From Motacilla alba alba (lineage: Eukaryota > Chordata > Aves > Passeriformes > Motacillidae): a stretch of DNA of 64,000 bases. Below, one piece after another: positions 52,411 to 64,000 of the stretch. The stretch spans positions 105,840,429-105,904,428 of the forward strand of contig NC_052017.1 in assembly GCF_015832195.1 (NCBI RefSeq), in the 5' to 3' direction. The notes below the pieces were generated by a model. It was given only the letters and a program-made list of their open reading frames with translations. It was not told the DNA's origin and did not search any database. A program made the position numbers and the translations under genes. The first letter of the stretch is position 1. Every line of letters begins with the position of its first letter.

Positions 52411-54591
52411 AGTAAAGATGGGTTGGTCAGCATCCCCAAAAACTATGAGCAATGGTCTCCTGACCAGTGGGAATTACTGTAAACTCTCTTAAGGAGGCAG
52501 GAATATTTAAATTTGTTATGGTTGCTGAAAAATAATTTTATACATATCTTTTACAATTAAATACAAATGGCTCTTCAGATTGCAAATGTGCCTCAGGGTG
52601 TGTCTCCAAACAAAGGTCCCTTTTTTACATCTGTGGACATTCATTCCATCAAATATGCACACACGTATCTACACTCCTGGTAAAGCTTCATTAGAGTGTA
52701 CAAATACAGCCAAGGTGGTGGTGTGGGAGGGCAAACATTGTGATCCTGACACACAAGTCATCCCCTTGTCAACACTGAGATACACATCCATGCATTCATG
52801 ATGTGACTTAGATAAGTGTGTTGAAGCTTTCAGGAAACCATCAGTTCCCCTTTGAATACACATTTGAGAAGACACTTTTACTTACACTTTCAGCTGTTCA
52901 GCTCTCCTCATGAAAATGTCATTAAAGTCATGCAGGTAAGGTAGATGGACCCAAAAAGAGATGCCCTCTCCCCACCTCCGTGTGTCACCAGTGCGGGGGC
53001 TTCACTGCACTCACTGATGGTGGCTTTCAAGGGTAAAAGAATTTACTGTACTGGGACATCTGGGTCCTAAATGGGACAAGAAGTCAGGGTGCTTCTCATT
53101 AATTGATATCTGGAACTCAGTGCACTGGGATCTTGGGAACTTTGGTGTGGACATGCGAAATCAGTAGGAGCATGTTACAGGCTCCCTAAATCTCAGCATG
53201 GCAATTGCCTTTCATCTCTGACCAGTGAGGGGAATCTGAAGGGCAGGCTCTTCTAAAAAAGCTGCTGAATTCATACAAAACTTCTTATCCAAAGCTTTCA
53301 GGTGTCCCTTGGACCTCTAGATAAACTGGTTTACATTGTACAAACAAATCTCATTTTTGGCTCAGAGCATTTTTGACAGCCTCTCAAACACATCTTAGGC
53401 TTGTCAGAGGTCCTTCATGTGACTCTCATAATGCAAAGCAGCCCTACATTTTGAAATATTTCCTTTCTTCTTGTTTTCATTGAGGGAAATCACAGAGAAA
53501 ATCCCTGCAAATTGTCAACAGAAACACAGAAGAATGGCCGCAAAGAAACCCATGTTTACTATCAAACACATAAACTGTATGTATTTAGACACTGGAGATT
53601 TATTACACATCCAAAGCCAAAACAGGCAGATTTACAATTATATCTCCCCTTACTTCTTTCAACGTGGACAGCATAAAATCCTTTTTTCAACTGTTTAAAT
53701 TCAAGTTGAAATTTACCATGAAAATCTGAAAGATAGGCTTGATTTACAATCTGGTCAGGAAGATGAAATTTCAAATAAATGGATATGTACATAATATGTA
53801 CAGTTAATCCAAGTGCATCAAATCCAGTTCAGCTATTTTCTTTTTCACTAGATATCCACATGTTATTAGAAGTACACAGCTAACCAGGTTTCATGCAGTA
53901 GACAAAATAGCATTGTGGGATTACATTAGTCCGACAGCTGCTTTATGACTATAGCTTCCAGACCAATTTATTTAATATTGATCTTTAAACAAACATCAGT
54001 ACAAATAAATTTGAGCACTCTAGTCCTGAGATTTTGTATCTATAAAAGAGGCCAATATTCAGAGAAGCAGTTCTGCCTGTATTTCACTCTTTGATTCTGT
54101 TTTCTTTGATCCTACTAGGTATCAAATACATCAATGCCAAATTAAAACAAATCTATCCTGAGATAAAGCTCTGTTTATAATCTTTCGTGCAGAAAGAATT
54201 TTTCTATCAATAACTTCCAGCAAGCATTTTAACTGATCTTTTTATTGCTTTATTCTGGTTACTACAAAAGGCAGCAATGCCATGTCCTGACTACCATGCT
54301 TAACTCTCTTCAGCAGACCTGTCAAGGAGGGCTTTTGGAACAATGTGCTCTGTGTGAGAGACTGAACTGTTCATGGTTAATGACTCCAAGCAATTGCCCA
54401 TTTGTAGAGGTGCCCAGGTGCTTCGCTGAGGCTGGGTTCGAACCCCAGAGGGGGAGAAAGTGAGGTGGATTAGCACAGGACAGAAGGGGAGGCTACAGTG
54501 AAGTTTGAGGCTCATAAGAGGCAGATCCTGCAAGGTGAAGTGGTGCTTTTTATCATAGCAATTGTGCTCCCTTATACAATTCCTTCAGTGG

Positions 54592-55185
54592 TGTAACTCT
54601 CCCCCTTCCTCCTTGTGAAGGTCTGATGGGGTATAACTGGCTCAACTGACGTCAGAGGACGCTCTCATGTCTTAGGAGATGTCATAAACCATCAAAGACC
54701 CCCTAAGTGCCTCCAGACTAATTTCTGAGACCTTCCACCAGAGGATTAAAACCACCCCTGTCCAGGGGTGGTACCTGGGGTTTCTCACCTGAGCTTGTGT
54801 TGTAACCCATTGGACTTTGTGTTTTGTGGGCTTTCCCCACCCCCAGTGGATCAAGACCATCACTTTGATATCTAAATCAAAGATTGATAGGTTTTATATC
54901 TAAACCAAAGGATATCTAAATTTTAATAATCAACTCTTGTTGCTGGATCCACAGGTGGTGGTATATTTTTACTCTTATCCTTTCTTTCTCCTTCTTTCTT
55001 TCTTTTCCCTTACACATTTTCTTAAGTAATATATTTATGCCTTCATATTCCTGTATTACTATAGATAATATTAACCAAATTGTTCTAAAATAAACTCTAC
55101 ATATATACAAACACCAATCATCTGTCCCAAGGGATCTATTAATAAGAACCTAGGCTACCCTCGCCCTCTGGAGTGGGTTGTAACA
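54592..55185 (+). mobile_element. LTR of an ERVL-type avian endogenous retrovirus (likely solo)
   Basis: A block of about 594 bp begins TGTAAC and ends GTAACA. It contains a gaggattaaaaccacccctg block that could be a promoter and three diverged copies of atatctaaaycaaag-like sequence near 54868-54925. A pyrimidine tract lies near 54975-55015, and attgttctaaaataaactct (poly(A) signal) near 55080-55097 is followed by a tail ending ggagtgggttgtaaca. The AT-rich 3' half and the terminal gggttgtaaca resemble avian ERVL LTRs. I see no clear target duplication, primer-binding site or internal genes, so borders and family remain uncertain. Confidence 0.6.
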
Positions 55186-55708
55186 TTCCATCCTTTCAGA
55201 TTTCCATGTGGCTTTTCTCCTAACTGCTTTTATCCAGTGTCAGGGACAGGTCCAGCTCCCAGTGCCCCCTTGCTGAGAAAATTGCTGTGCCATGATACAG
55301 GTTTGGGAGGCTGATGTTTAGTCTTTTACAGGGCAATGGTTGACCATTTGGAGGAGGAGACAGCTGGGTGCTGAACGTAAGTAGGAAAAAAAAACTTAGA
55401 TAGAGAAATAGATAATGAACCCTGGGATTAAACACTCAATTCAATTAGTCGGGTATATATAAATGTTAGGCATAAACTGATCCAACATAATTATTTGCAC
55501 AGGACTTATTTGTGCCCTTCTTAGCTATGCTGAATGAGCACAGATACCAGATTCACTGGGGACACATCTTCCACTGGTGTGGAACTGGGCTAAAGTTCAA
55601 AAGTTTTTGGTCACAACTTACTCAGATCTGCCATCTGGCTTATGTGCACTGAGTTTTACGGATTATATCCATCTCCCAAATGGAATAAGTAGACATTTGT
55701 GTGTGTCA

Positions 55709-55731
55709 GAAAAAAAAAAAAAAAAGAAAAT
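55709..55731 (+). repeat. Poly(A) run
   Basis: About 16-17 A followed by gaaaa. No recognisable retroposon body immediately upstream. Confidence 0.8.
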
Positions 55732-58700
55732 CTGCTGTCTGTGTTAACCAAAAGAATGGCCATTTGAGTGGCTTGTGTAGCCCTCATTTTGGCAGCAGGC
55801 TGAGGGCTGTCGGCCCTCCCAATGGTGTGCCTTTTTGGAGGAGCCGACGTATCCCTTCAAACCTGCAATCTGCTTGACTCCAGTCATCCTGACTGAGGCT
55901 CAGGATGTGCCAAAACTTCTGCTAGGATCTGTGAACAGTAAGTCTCGAAGGAAATTAGGGCTTAAAAAAACTTTGCTTTTGTTTTTGATTTGTAGCTTTT
56001 TAGGGGAGGAGAACAGCTATGGCAGAAGTGACTGATGCTGCAGCAGTACCTGAGGGCAGGGCATCTTCACGAAGATGAAGCACCCTTACTTAAGACTAGT
56101 AGCTTCCAAATTAACATTACAGGGAGGATTGCATTTCCATTCAAATACTATGAATTTTGTGTTGAATTTTGTGTTTTGTGTTGCTATGCTTGAGACTGAG
56201 GAAGACTTCTGCTTTATATGTCAGTGTTGACTTATAGCTCATAGCCTCAATGTGTCCGTGGTATTCCGAGCTAAGTAGGAGCAGGTTATGGAAAATACCA
56301 TCTTATTAGTCTAAGGCATCATTTTGAGTATATCATGAGCTGTGAGTTTGGAGAAATCCACCAACTATTTTTCTGGGTAGTGCACAAAAGAAAAAGGAAG
56401 GAGCCATTGCTGTGTGGTGAAATGTTTGGACATGGGCATCATAAAAATAAATGTTTGGCATCAGTACACACAGCTGTGCTAAGAAACTGAGAGAAAACTA
56501 AGGGTATTTTAAAAAAAAACTCTCTCCCAATTTTTGGAGACATATTCCTACCATAGATTTTATTTATTTGCTTTTTATTGTTGTTTCCCCTGATCCTAAT
56601 ATTAGAAGACACTCCCTCTGCACATCCCACCTTTTCTGAAACTAGAAGAGACTAGACAGTATTTTGCAGGTGTAGACAGAAGAACGAGGAGGCTACCAGA
56701 TGTCCCACCTCATTTGGGTTACAGCTCTGACTACCAGTGAGTAACAGGAAGCAAAATGATTTTTCTGAATTTGCTACCCATGGAGCTAGCAAAAAATGAA
56801 GAAATAATTCACCAGTTTTCTAAGTCACTTCAGATCATAATGCATGACAAAATGAAAGGATTAAGGAGTTATGAATTTGGTCAAAAAATATTCATTCAAA
56901 TACATGATGAGTATAAAGATGCATCTTGTTTACGGTTACAGTTTAATGCTGCTGGTTTGTCGGGTATGATTCCTAAAGCAAAGAAAACACACAAGAGGAT
57001 TTTTTTTTTTAAATAATATCACTAATGACAGATAAGCAAATTATTATCTTGCTGTGTGATGTAGTAAATAGAAAGCTGCCCTATAAAGCAAGATGCCATC
57101 TCAGAAGACTTCTTACAGTTCCACCCATAGGTCCGAACTACTGCAGATTTAATTTCACAAGGAGTGAATTCAGATTATTTCATAACCCTTAAAGATGGCC
57201 CCAGTCTATTTTTAATGTGCTGCTGGTATTTGTGAAAACAGTACAATTACTAAAGCTGTTGCTAAAACCCACAGCTACCGAGTACTGCTCGCCTAAAATG
57301 GTCTCTGGGACCATTGTGATGGAAAAGCTACTGACACTGCAGACTGTCCAGGAAAGCTATTGGAAAATCTATATGGTGCTAAGTCATAACATGAACCCTT
57401 TACAGTCTCTCTTCTAAGGGTGCTACATACATACAGCACAGTAAAAGGCATGGCCTGGCTCTTGAGTACTGACATCTATGGTGTATGTAAGTTTGAACAA
57501 GATGAAATAGCAATTCTGGTTTACTTCTCACATTAATTGTGAGATAACAGCCAAGTACAGTGTAGGAACCACACAGCCACAGTGGAAGGAAAGCAGTTTT
57601 TCTAACCCTCCAGGATTATTTGCCTTACTTACTTTGAAGAAACCCAAATGCTCCTAGCTCTCCAATAATAAACACTTGGAGTTTCATTTTAATCATTATT
57701 GCTACACATAGCTCTGCCATTATAAGTATCCAAGAAGCTATAGCACTCTGCTTCCCCTCTCCCCAATAAATGTCCCTGTAGCTATTTTGGTTTTGGTGGA
57801 GAAAAGTCTAGTTGAAAGGCAGAAAAAAACCTCTGGCCCTTGCTACAGAACACGTACTCCAGCTCCACAGGGTCTTTGCTACTGAGACTCCACAGGACCC
57901 TGCTAAAACTGTCTGTCTAGTTACAACTCCACACAGTCTCACTCTGGCTAGGCCTTTGGATCAAACCCTTCTCATGTGAACACAGAGAGCGTCTGTGAAA
58001 CTGTGGAGCAGATGTCTCCGCAGAGACTCACAGATGCTGTCAGGACGGAACTTCAGGCTCAAACATTTGATGCATTTTAAAGAGGGATTCAGAATCAGAC
58101 TCAAGCAGACAGATTGATCGTCTAACACTTCAAAGGCTTGAGCAGAATTGTTGTTATATTTTTCCTTTGTGCTTCCCCCCACCCACTGGCACTAATGGAG
58201 GTGACTTGTGTTTAACTTGACATGTTGTGTGGGGTGTACAGGAGGGGACTTCCACCTTCCAATTAAAGGAGTCAGGCAAGAATCATTAGCTGAAGCAGGA
58301 GAACAGAATGTGGGGCTGAAGGAGTTTAACACACCAGCAGACAATGAGCACTTATTGCACACGCTGCTTTGCCACACCTGGTTCTGGTTCCAACCATAAA
58401 TGTGCAGCCTAAGCTGGGCTTTAGAAATATTTCTTCCATTTCAGACTAGGTAGTTTGAGAAAATCCCACTGTTTTAAAATGTTTTTCCTAACGCTCTGTC
58501 TTCAAGGACTAAAACATGCTATGACACAAGACTACTCATTTGTTCAAAGAATTCACAGAAACTATTATGTATTTTCTCCATACGTGTGTATGTGGTGGTT
58601 TGGTTTGTTCGTATGGGATCTGGGAGATTTTTGGAGGGCAGAGAAAGGCATTTACAAGTCAGTCATTTGACAAATAGCACACACAAAAGTTGTCTGTGAA

Positions 58701-60969
58701 GAAAAGGAAAGTGAAATGAGGAAGAAACGGTGAATCGATTTCTGATCTTCATCTAGGAACCTTGGTAAGCTCTCTGCTTAGTATAATTTGCAAAGGTGAA
58801 GCCATGAAAAAAATAAGAAAGGAGGACAGACCCAAGTCCAGAACAGACAATAGGGGAACAGGAGTACTGGTGATACAGAACTACATGCATAAACATGCTA
58901 CTGGAGATATGGAAATAATTCTGGAGGAAAGAGGTTTGTCTTCCTTCAGCTGCTGCCATTTTGACATGATTTTACTATCTTAGATATGACTCCTAGTCAT
59001 CCCTCTTGTCCTGGGCTGAAGAGAAAGACACATCTGGCAGTTAGTTCAAAGGGGACCTTTCATCAATTGGGTTGAGCTGTGAGATAGTGATGGGAATATC
59101 TTGAAAATATCTGTCCCTCTCCTGTCACCAGCTATGGGAAAACAAAAGAATGGAGGAAATACAGCTGTAAGTGTGGAGAAATACCAGTGAGATTATTAAC
59201 GGAGGATTCAAACAACTCAGGGGATTACATTACAGGGGAAAACAGATCTGCTGATGGGAAAAGGAAACAGAACTGCCTAAGACACAAGTTCAAATGTCTA
59301 TTTTTCTCTACCATGTGTTCTCTATATCAGCCTATTTAATATGTAAAACAATATAAGGCAAACTTTTCCACAAAAGAAGGGGAAATAGAAATTAACAAGA
59401 CAGAAAAGGTTAGAATTCTACTGGTATCAACTTAATGAGGAAGCAACACGGGATTGTTAAAGAAAGATGCCAATGCTCAATCCAAAGTTTACAGCAGGAA
59501 GGTGTATAGCACAGATGGAGGGCCAGTTACTGCCTAGGAGAAAGTTTGGGGGTCTTGTCAGGCAGAGGGTGGGGAGGTCCCTTTCAGTGATGTCCCTGCA
59601 ATGTCCATTACTATGTGTGGTCAAAGAGCTCAAGGGACAAAGCACAGAATAACTTCAGCCGTCTCTCATGTGAGCTAGTAACGGGGCCAGATCAGTCGTG
59701 AAGAGAAAAGAGGCACTTAGGCACAAAGGAAGAGCCTCTACTATCACCTGCAACAAAGGCGCTGAAGGAATTACATGTCTGAATATTTTCATTCAGCCGA
59801 CTAGGAATTAGAGATGGCTCAAGGGGACTTAATTTCAACTGCAACCTTTCCTTCCCCTCAGCAATCCTGTTTCCTGGGTATATGTTAGTGCATAAAAGGC
59901 CTGCTGGGAGACTGGAAGGGTAGGGGGTTCTTGTCTGTCCGCTGACACAAGTGTCTTGGGAATAGCTGTCATCCTGTTATTAAATATTTAAATATTTCAA
60001 GAGCAAGCTAGATTCATCAACCTTTGGAAAGAGTAATCAAGAGAATGAAAGGTAGACAAAATAAAAGGAAGAGGTTGGTTATTCTGGGGAAAGAAGATGG
60101 GATCACCAGAGGAGAAAATATGCAAAGAGGGAAAAAACTGGCAGATAAAATTGATGAGAAAAGGAAGAATAATGAGAAACAAAAAAGGGAAAGCACTGAA
60201 ACAACACAAGAGAAATAACAGGGAAAGTAGTATTGGAAAACAAGCTAAAGCAATATCTGGGAACCCTGTATCTGTACCAGTGAGAAAAAAGCAAGCAAGC
60301 AGGCAAATACAAAGCAAAGAAGCAATACATAAATTCTGGATAAAGTGGTCAAGAAAAAACAAAAAGCAGCAAGAGACAGATAGTGTGCACAGAGAAAAGA
60401 TAGAGGATGAATATTATCAAGGGTGAGAAGCATTCCAGTGATGGGAAGAAAGGCATATTTCATGATTATTAACAGGAAATAAATATATTTCATTTCATAT
60501 TGTACTGTTTTCCTGCTTGATTGCCAAAACACTGTTTGTTCCAGAACCAAACAGAATACACAGTCTCTTAGCTCAAACAGAGTTTATGAGTGTCAAGATG
60601 ACATTCAGGGGTTCTCCCATCCTTATTAAATATACACCTGACAGCTGTAGCAAAGGAAGATGATACCCTGTCACAGAGAGCTGGTAAGATGTATTCCATC
60701 CCGAACCTGCCAAACAGGACATTGAGACAGAAAAGGGAACAGAAAAGGACCATAAGTGAAGTGGTGATGTCAGGGCAGCAGCACCACTTCCTATAGACAC
60801 TCTTCAAGCGTTTCCCTTGGTGCTCTTGGGAGAGCAGCTCTGGAATGATGGTGAGCACTCTTCAGGGTGATGGGACTCAACCACAGGCTGTAATAGTTGG
60901 AGTGCCTTGGTCTAAACAGCTTAGGCTAGTCAGTGAGCCAAGGAGGCCAGTTCAATTTTAACAGCATTT

Positions 60970-61125
60970 AGACAGTGTTTACAGCAGTGCATCTCAAAGC
61001 TCCTTACAACCAGAATTTAAATATCACAGTAATCATTTTACAGAGAGGGAACTATAACCACCAGGGTACCGTAACTCATCCAAGGTAACAAAGCAGGTAG
61101 TAGGCTAGGAACAGCTCCACACTCC
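60970..61125 (+). repeat. MIR/CORE-SINE-like relic
   Basis: Blocks atcattttacagagagggaa, aactcatccaaggtaacaaa and gcaggtagtaggctagg parallel MIR (CATTTTACAGATGAGG, AACTTGCCCAAGGTCACA, CAGC.AGTAAGTGGCAG). It sits about 0.4 kb upstream of the DIRS-like relic. Confidence 0.5.
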
Positions 61126-61559
61126 CCACCAGGTGCCGTTTCCATTTTACCCACAGACTTATCAGATTCTCCTCCTAATATCAGCCTCAAAAGCTGCAAA
61201 CATTACAGGCTGGAAGTCGAGCAAGCAAAAGTCAGTTCAGATGGGAAGGCAGCTGTGCAGTCAAAACAAGTGTAACCCACAATGATGTGGGAGAATTCTA
61301 CCAGAAATAGGCCAACACAGTAAAAATAAGAGAGAGAGAGGGGGAAAGAGAAAGAAGTCAAGGATTGTTCAAGAGAGAATGAAAAGGCGTTTATTCCGTT
61401 CTGGCAAGGATAATCTAAACACTGTTGTGGTTAAATGTTTGCCTACTGCAGATCATGTTACAGCAGATTTTTCTATTCAAAGGGTTTGTTAATGGCTTTT
61501 CTATTCCTTGCATGGATCTTGAAAAAAAGCACATGCTATGAATGTGATATCTTTGCTTT

Positions 61560-61850
61560 TGATGCCAGAGGTTGTGAAAGGAAAGTTGGGAAAGAACTGG
61601 CACACAGAAGGAAAGCAGTCAGCCCATTTAGGAATACTCCATTAACTCATAGGAGAAGATTCCCCCAGGACACAGTCCCAAAGAAGACCCCTGGCGAGTT
61701 TAGGCTTGTATATCATTTGTCCTATCCAGAGGGCGAGAGAGTTAATGATTATATAGACACCTTGCTGTGTGCAGTATCGTTTGTGCCTCTCGATCAAGTG
61801 ATGCAGATTACAAGGAATAGCAGTCTGAGGGTTCAGTCAGATGGGAAGGA

Positions 61851-61894
<44 letters not shown>

Positions 61895-63110
61895 CCCATA
61901 CCCCCCCTCCCCATCACACACAGAGCTGCTCACACGTTATAAGAACACCATGATAGATTTCACTTGCCACTTAAAGGCTTCAGACTGGCAACATTTCAGA
62001 CTGGAGGGCAACATTTACATAGATAAAGGTTTGTGTAAGGGTTCTGTAGCTTTGCACTGGTTACTGGAGGTGCTTGGTACATGATGCGTAGGCAAAAATC
62101 TGGCTTAAAAAGAGGGACAAAAAATTCCTCCTACCTAATTAACATAGCTTTTTGTCTAAGGAAGCACCAAACATCATGGCATTTCAGGAGTTATTGATGG
62201 CATTTGGGGAGGTTACTGGGGATTTCATGGTCCCTACAGCAGATGATAAAAGGGGAGGGGGAGGGAGAGCAGAGGGTCCAGGAAAACTTATTAAATTTTG
62301 GGCATCAAACTGGATTCAAGGAGAAGAGAATCACACCCCACAAGGGACTGGGACAAAAATCCTATGAGATTACTGGCTCAGCTGTGGCAAGCTAATAAGG
62401 TTATTCTGAAGCAGATGCAGTCGTTAATACAGTGGTGGCATGGGGATCTCCCGAGAGGGGTCAGAGCCATGATAACTCATGGTAGAGTAATGCACAATAT
62501 ATTTGTGGCCAGATCTTGTGATGGTAACTAAATGAACCTGTGTCAGTATTCTGCTGTTTAACCCACTTTGCTCTTAATCCCATTTCAGTGGTGAGGGATT
62601 TCCTCATGCCACCTAGTTTCTTGAAGACAGCCCTGGAAACATTTTAGGCAAGTTATAGGGCCATTAAATAGGAAATTCAAGTGGACTAAAAGTCACTTTT
62701 GGGGAAACTGCTACATAACAGCTCATGTTAATTCCGAATTTATAAAAATATGGCAATTTCTGTTATTTATGGGTGCAGAGCAGAGAGCTATAGGCAGTTC
62801 TTTGTGTGCAGTGGAATGGCCAGAGCGATGGAAGAAAGAGGTGGGTTTGACATGAAATGTGGCATTGCTCAAGCTTTTCACAGTATTTGTGGTACCAGCA
62901 AAGTAATTTGTGGAAAATGGCTAAAGACTGTTGGATTCTATCACAAAATCTACAAGCACCAAGCTTACTGGGGACCTGTGATAATACTGCTCAGGGCCTG
63001 CACTCTGTTATGCTTAGTGCCTGATGCATTCTTTATGGCCAGATACTGTGTAAGGGGAACAACTATTCACTTGCTAACTCTTGTTTCTGTCTAGTTGCAG
63101 TGAAAGTCAG
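61560..63110 (+). mobile_element. Degenerate DIRS-type tyrosine-recombinase retrotransposon, pol (RT + RNase H) relic
   Basis: Reading across frame changes, the blocks of a DIRS-like pol appear in the right order. Near 61660-61760 is PKKTPGEFRLVYHLSYPEG followed by RVNDYID. A Ser-Asp at 61837-61842 stands where the first RT catalytic Asp belongs. An AC microsatellite (61852-61890) interrupts the RT. About 61990-62060 reads FRLEGNIYIDKGL. At 62132-62143 the catalytic Y-x-D-D box reads Tyr-Leu-Ile-Asn. FQELLMAFG follows near 62183, then FWASNW / GIKLDS near 62300, then KVILKQMQSLI near 62400-62430. RNase H-like blocks WPERWKKEVGLT (near 62820) and LLRACTLLC...FFMAR (near 62985-63045) come next. 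Many stops and frameshifts show it is dead. No recombinase domain or terminal repeat was recognised downstream. The family is known from fish, reptiles and other animals. The call rests on remembered motifs, not on an alignment. Confidence 0.75.
61852..61890 (+). repeat. (AC)n microsatellite
   Basis: About 19 uninterrupted AC units arose inside the DIRS-like reverse transcriptase relic, directly after the codons for its first catalytic block. Likely polymorphic in length. Confidence 0.97.
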
Positions 63111-63814
63111 TGCCAGCCACCACATGTTTACTGATGGCTTGTGTTTTACCAGTACTTCAATACCAAGTTCTCTCTACTCTTGAGCTTACTCTCTGAGTTA
63201 GATGAACAAGTAAAGATTTCACTGAAGACCATGTTGAAAACAATGAGAGCAAAGCTAGAAAAGAGGGAGGAATTTGTAGGAGGGAGACCCACTTGAAATA
63301 TAAAATTATTTTGAAAGACAGTGGGTGGCACTGGAAAGGTGCATGTTGAGGACAGAGACAGGCAGGGAAAGGCAGGGTAAGGGAAGCCTACACAGGAGCA
63401 AAAATGGAACTGTAGGCATCCTGTGGGAAGAGAGAACCTGCAATCCTAAAAGGGAAAGAAAGTTTAGTAGACTAGACACATCCTCAATGAAGTAGACTTA
63501 AAAGAAATTGGTAAAAAACAGGAGAACTCACAGTGAAGCCACCTGTGACATTTAAACTGCCCTGTAGAAAAGCCACCCAAGACTGTTATCTGAGGAGAAT
63601 AGTATGGTTGGATACTTCTGGTTGTCTTCCTTAAAAATTGGACACACAAAATACACTGGACAGATGTAACACAATACATAATCGGAGTTGCAAAAAGCTC
63701 AATATCCCAGGGCAAGCCCGGTAGCCAGGAAAGATATGAAAACTATTAGTACAGAAGACAGCAAAAGCCCTTAACTACTGTGGAAAAGAAGATGATCCAG
63801 GAAGCAGAAAACAG

Positions 63815-63930
63815 AATCAGGAAACCCAAATTCTAGATTCTAAACTGGCCTGGATGATTCACTGTGTGATTTGCTTAGATCATTCTGGGTTTGTTACCAC
63901 AGGGAAACTACCGGCTAAGTATCCAGGCTG
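63815..63930 (-). repeat. Possible MIR-like SINE relic (antisense form)
   Basis: caaattctagattctaaact, cactgtgtgatttgcttaga and ctgggtttgttaccacaggg are weakly like GACTC..TTCTAGTTCC..TGTGTGACCTTGGGCAAGTCA..CTCAGTTTCCCCA. Low certainty. Confidence 0.35.
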
Positions 63931-64000
63931 TAACTTCCCAAGACACCAGCCCCCTCTTTGGATGCCCTTAGCAGGCAGTTGGTGCCCATTAGCTCTCTAC

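Noticed and set aside
54340..54460. A tRNA gene around the GGTTCGAACCC sequence
   Set aside because: No A box, anticodon arm or acceptor stem could be folded around it.
60024..60426. Two overlapping Lys-rich plus-strand frames
   Set aside because: A purine-rich stretch low in stops; no recognised domain.
61435..61953. 172-codon plus-strand frame as an intact gene
   Set aside because: Its middle is the decayed DIRS-like RT and its end is the AC microsatellite. The RT continues in other frames with stops, so it is a relic and not a working gene.

Overview
The window looks like vertebrate nuclear DNA, most likely from a bird. The reasons are sparse, intron-split coding sequence, an AT-rich background with few CpG, three CR1 LINE fragments of the avian/reptilian type (one keeping the ATTCTG-type tail), two LTRs of avian endogenous-retrovirus style and a very long TTCC microsatellite. 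No bacterial gene, operon or CRISPR array is present. Nearly all long reading frames are chance frames or lie in repeats.

The only confidently coding sequence is two exons on the minus strand, 13611-13480 and 10797-10682. Joined at consensus AG/GT sites in matching phase, they encode C2H2 zinc fingers that I recognise as the C-terminus of ZNF521 (sister gene ZNF423). The final exon, which should complete the last finger, was not found and probably lies below position 1. The exon upstream and the giant zinc-finger exon were not found above 13611. About 50 kb of the window (13612-64000) is therefore inferred to be one large ZNF521 intron, 10798-13479 the next, and 1-10681 the start of the last.

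Region by region: 0-10 kb is intron with an orphan exon-like frame (539-768), a MIR-like SINE relic, a decayed L2/CR1-type LINE (about 6480-6976, minus) and a CR1 tail (7335-7465). 9.7-10.2 kb is a 430-bp pyrimidine tract. 10.6-13.7 kb holds the two exons. 15.2-15.6 kb is a solo LTR with a near-perfect 6-bp target duplication. 17-33 kb is mostly unique intron with SINE-like relics and a perfect hairpin at 25.9 kb. 33-39 kb has two exon-like open frames (33.1 kb plus, 38.2 kb minus) and a CR1 fragment. 43.5 kb is a CR1 fragment. 46.7-49.5 kb has several CpG-containing blocks that look like regulatory DNA, including a perfect inverted repeat fitting the steroid-receptor consensus. 54.6-55.2 kb is an ERVL-style LTR.

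61.5-63.1 kb holds the most unusual item: a decayed pol gene of a DIRS-type (tyrosine-recombinase) retrotransposon. Reverse transcriptase and RNase H blocks can still be read in order across shifting frames, and the YxDD catalytic pair is destroyed. All family calls come from recognising motifs by eye; no alignment or database search was run.
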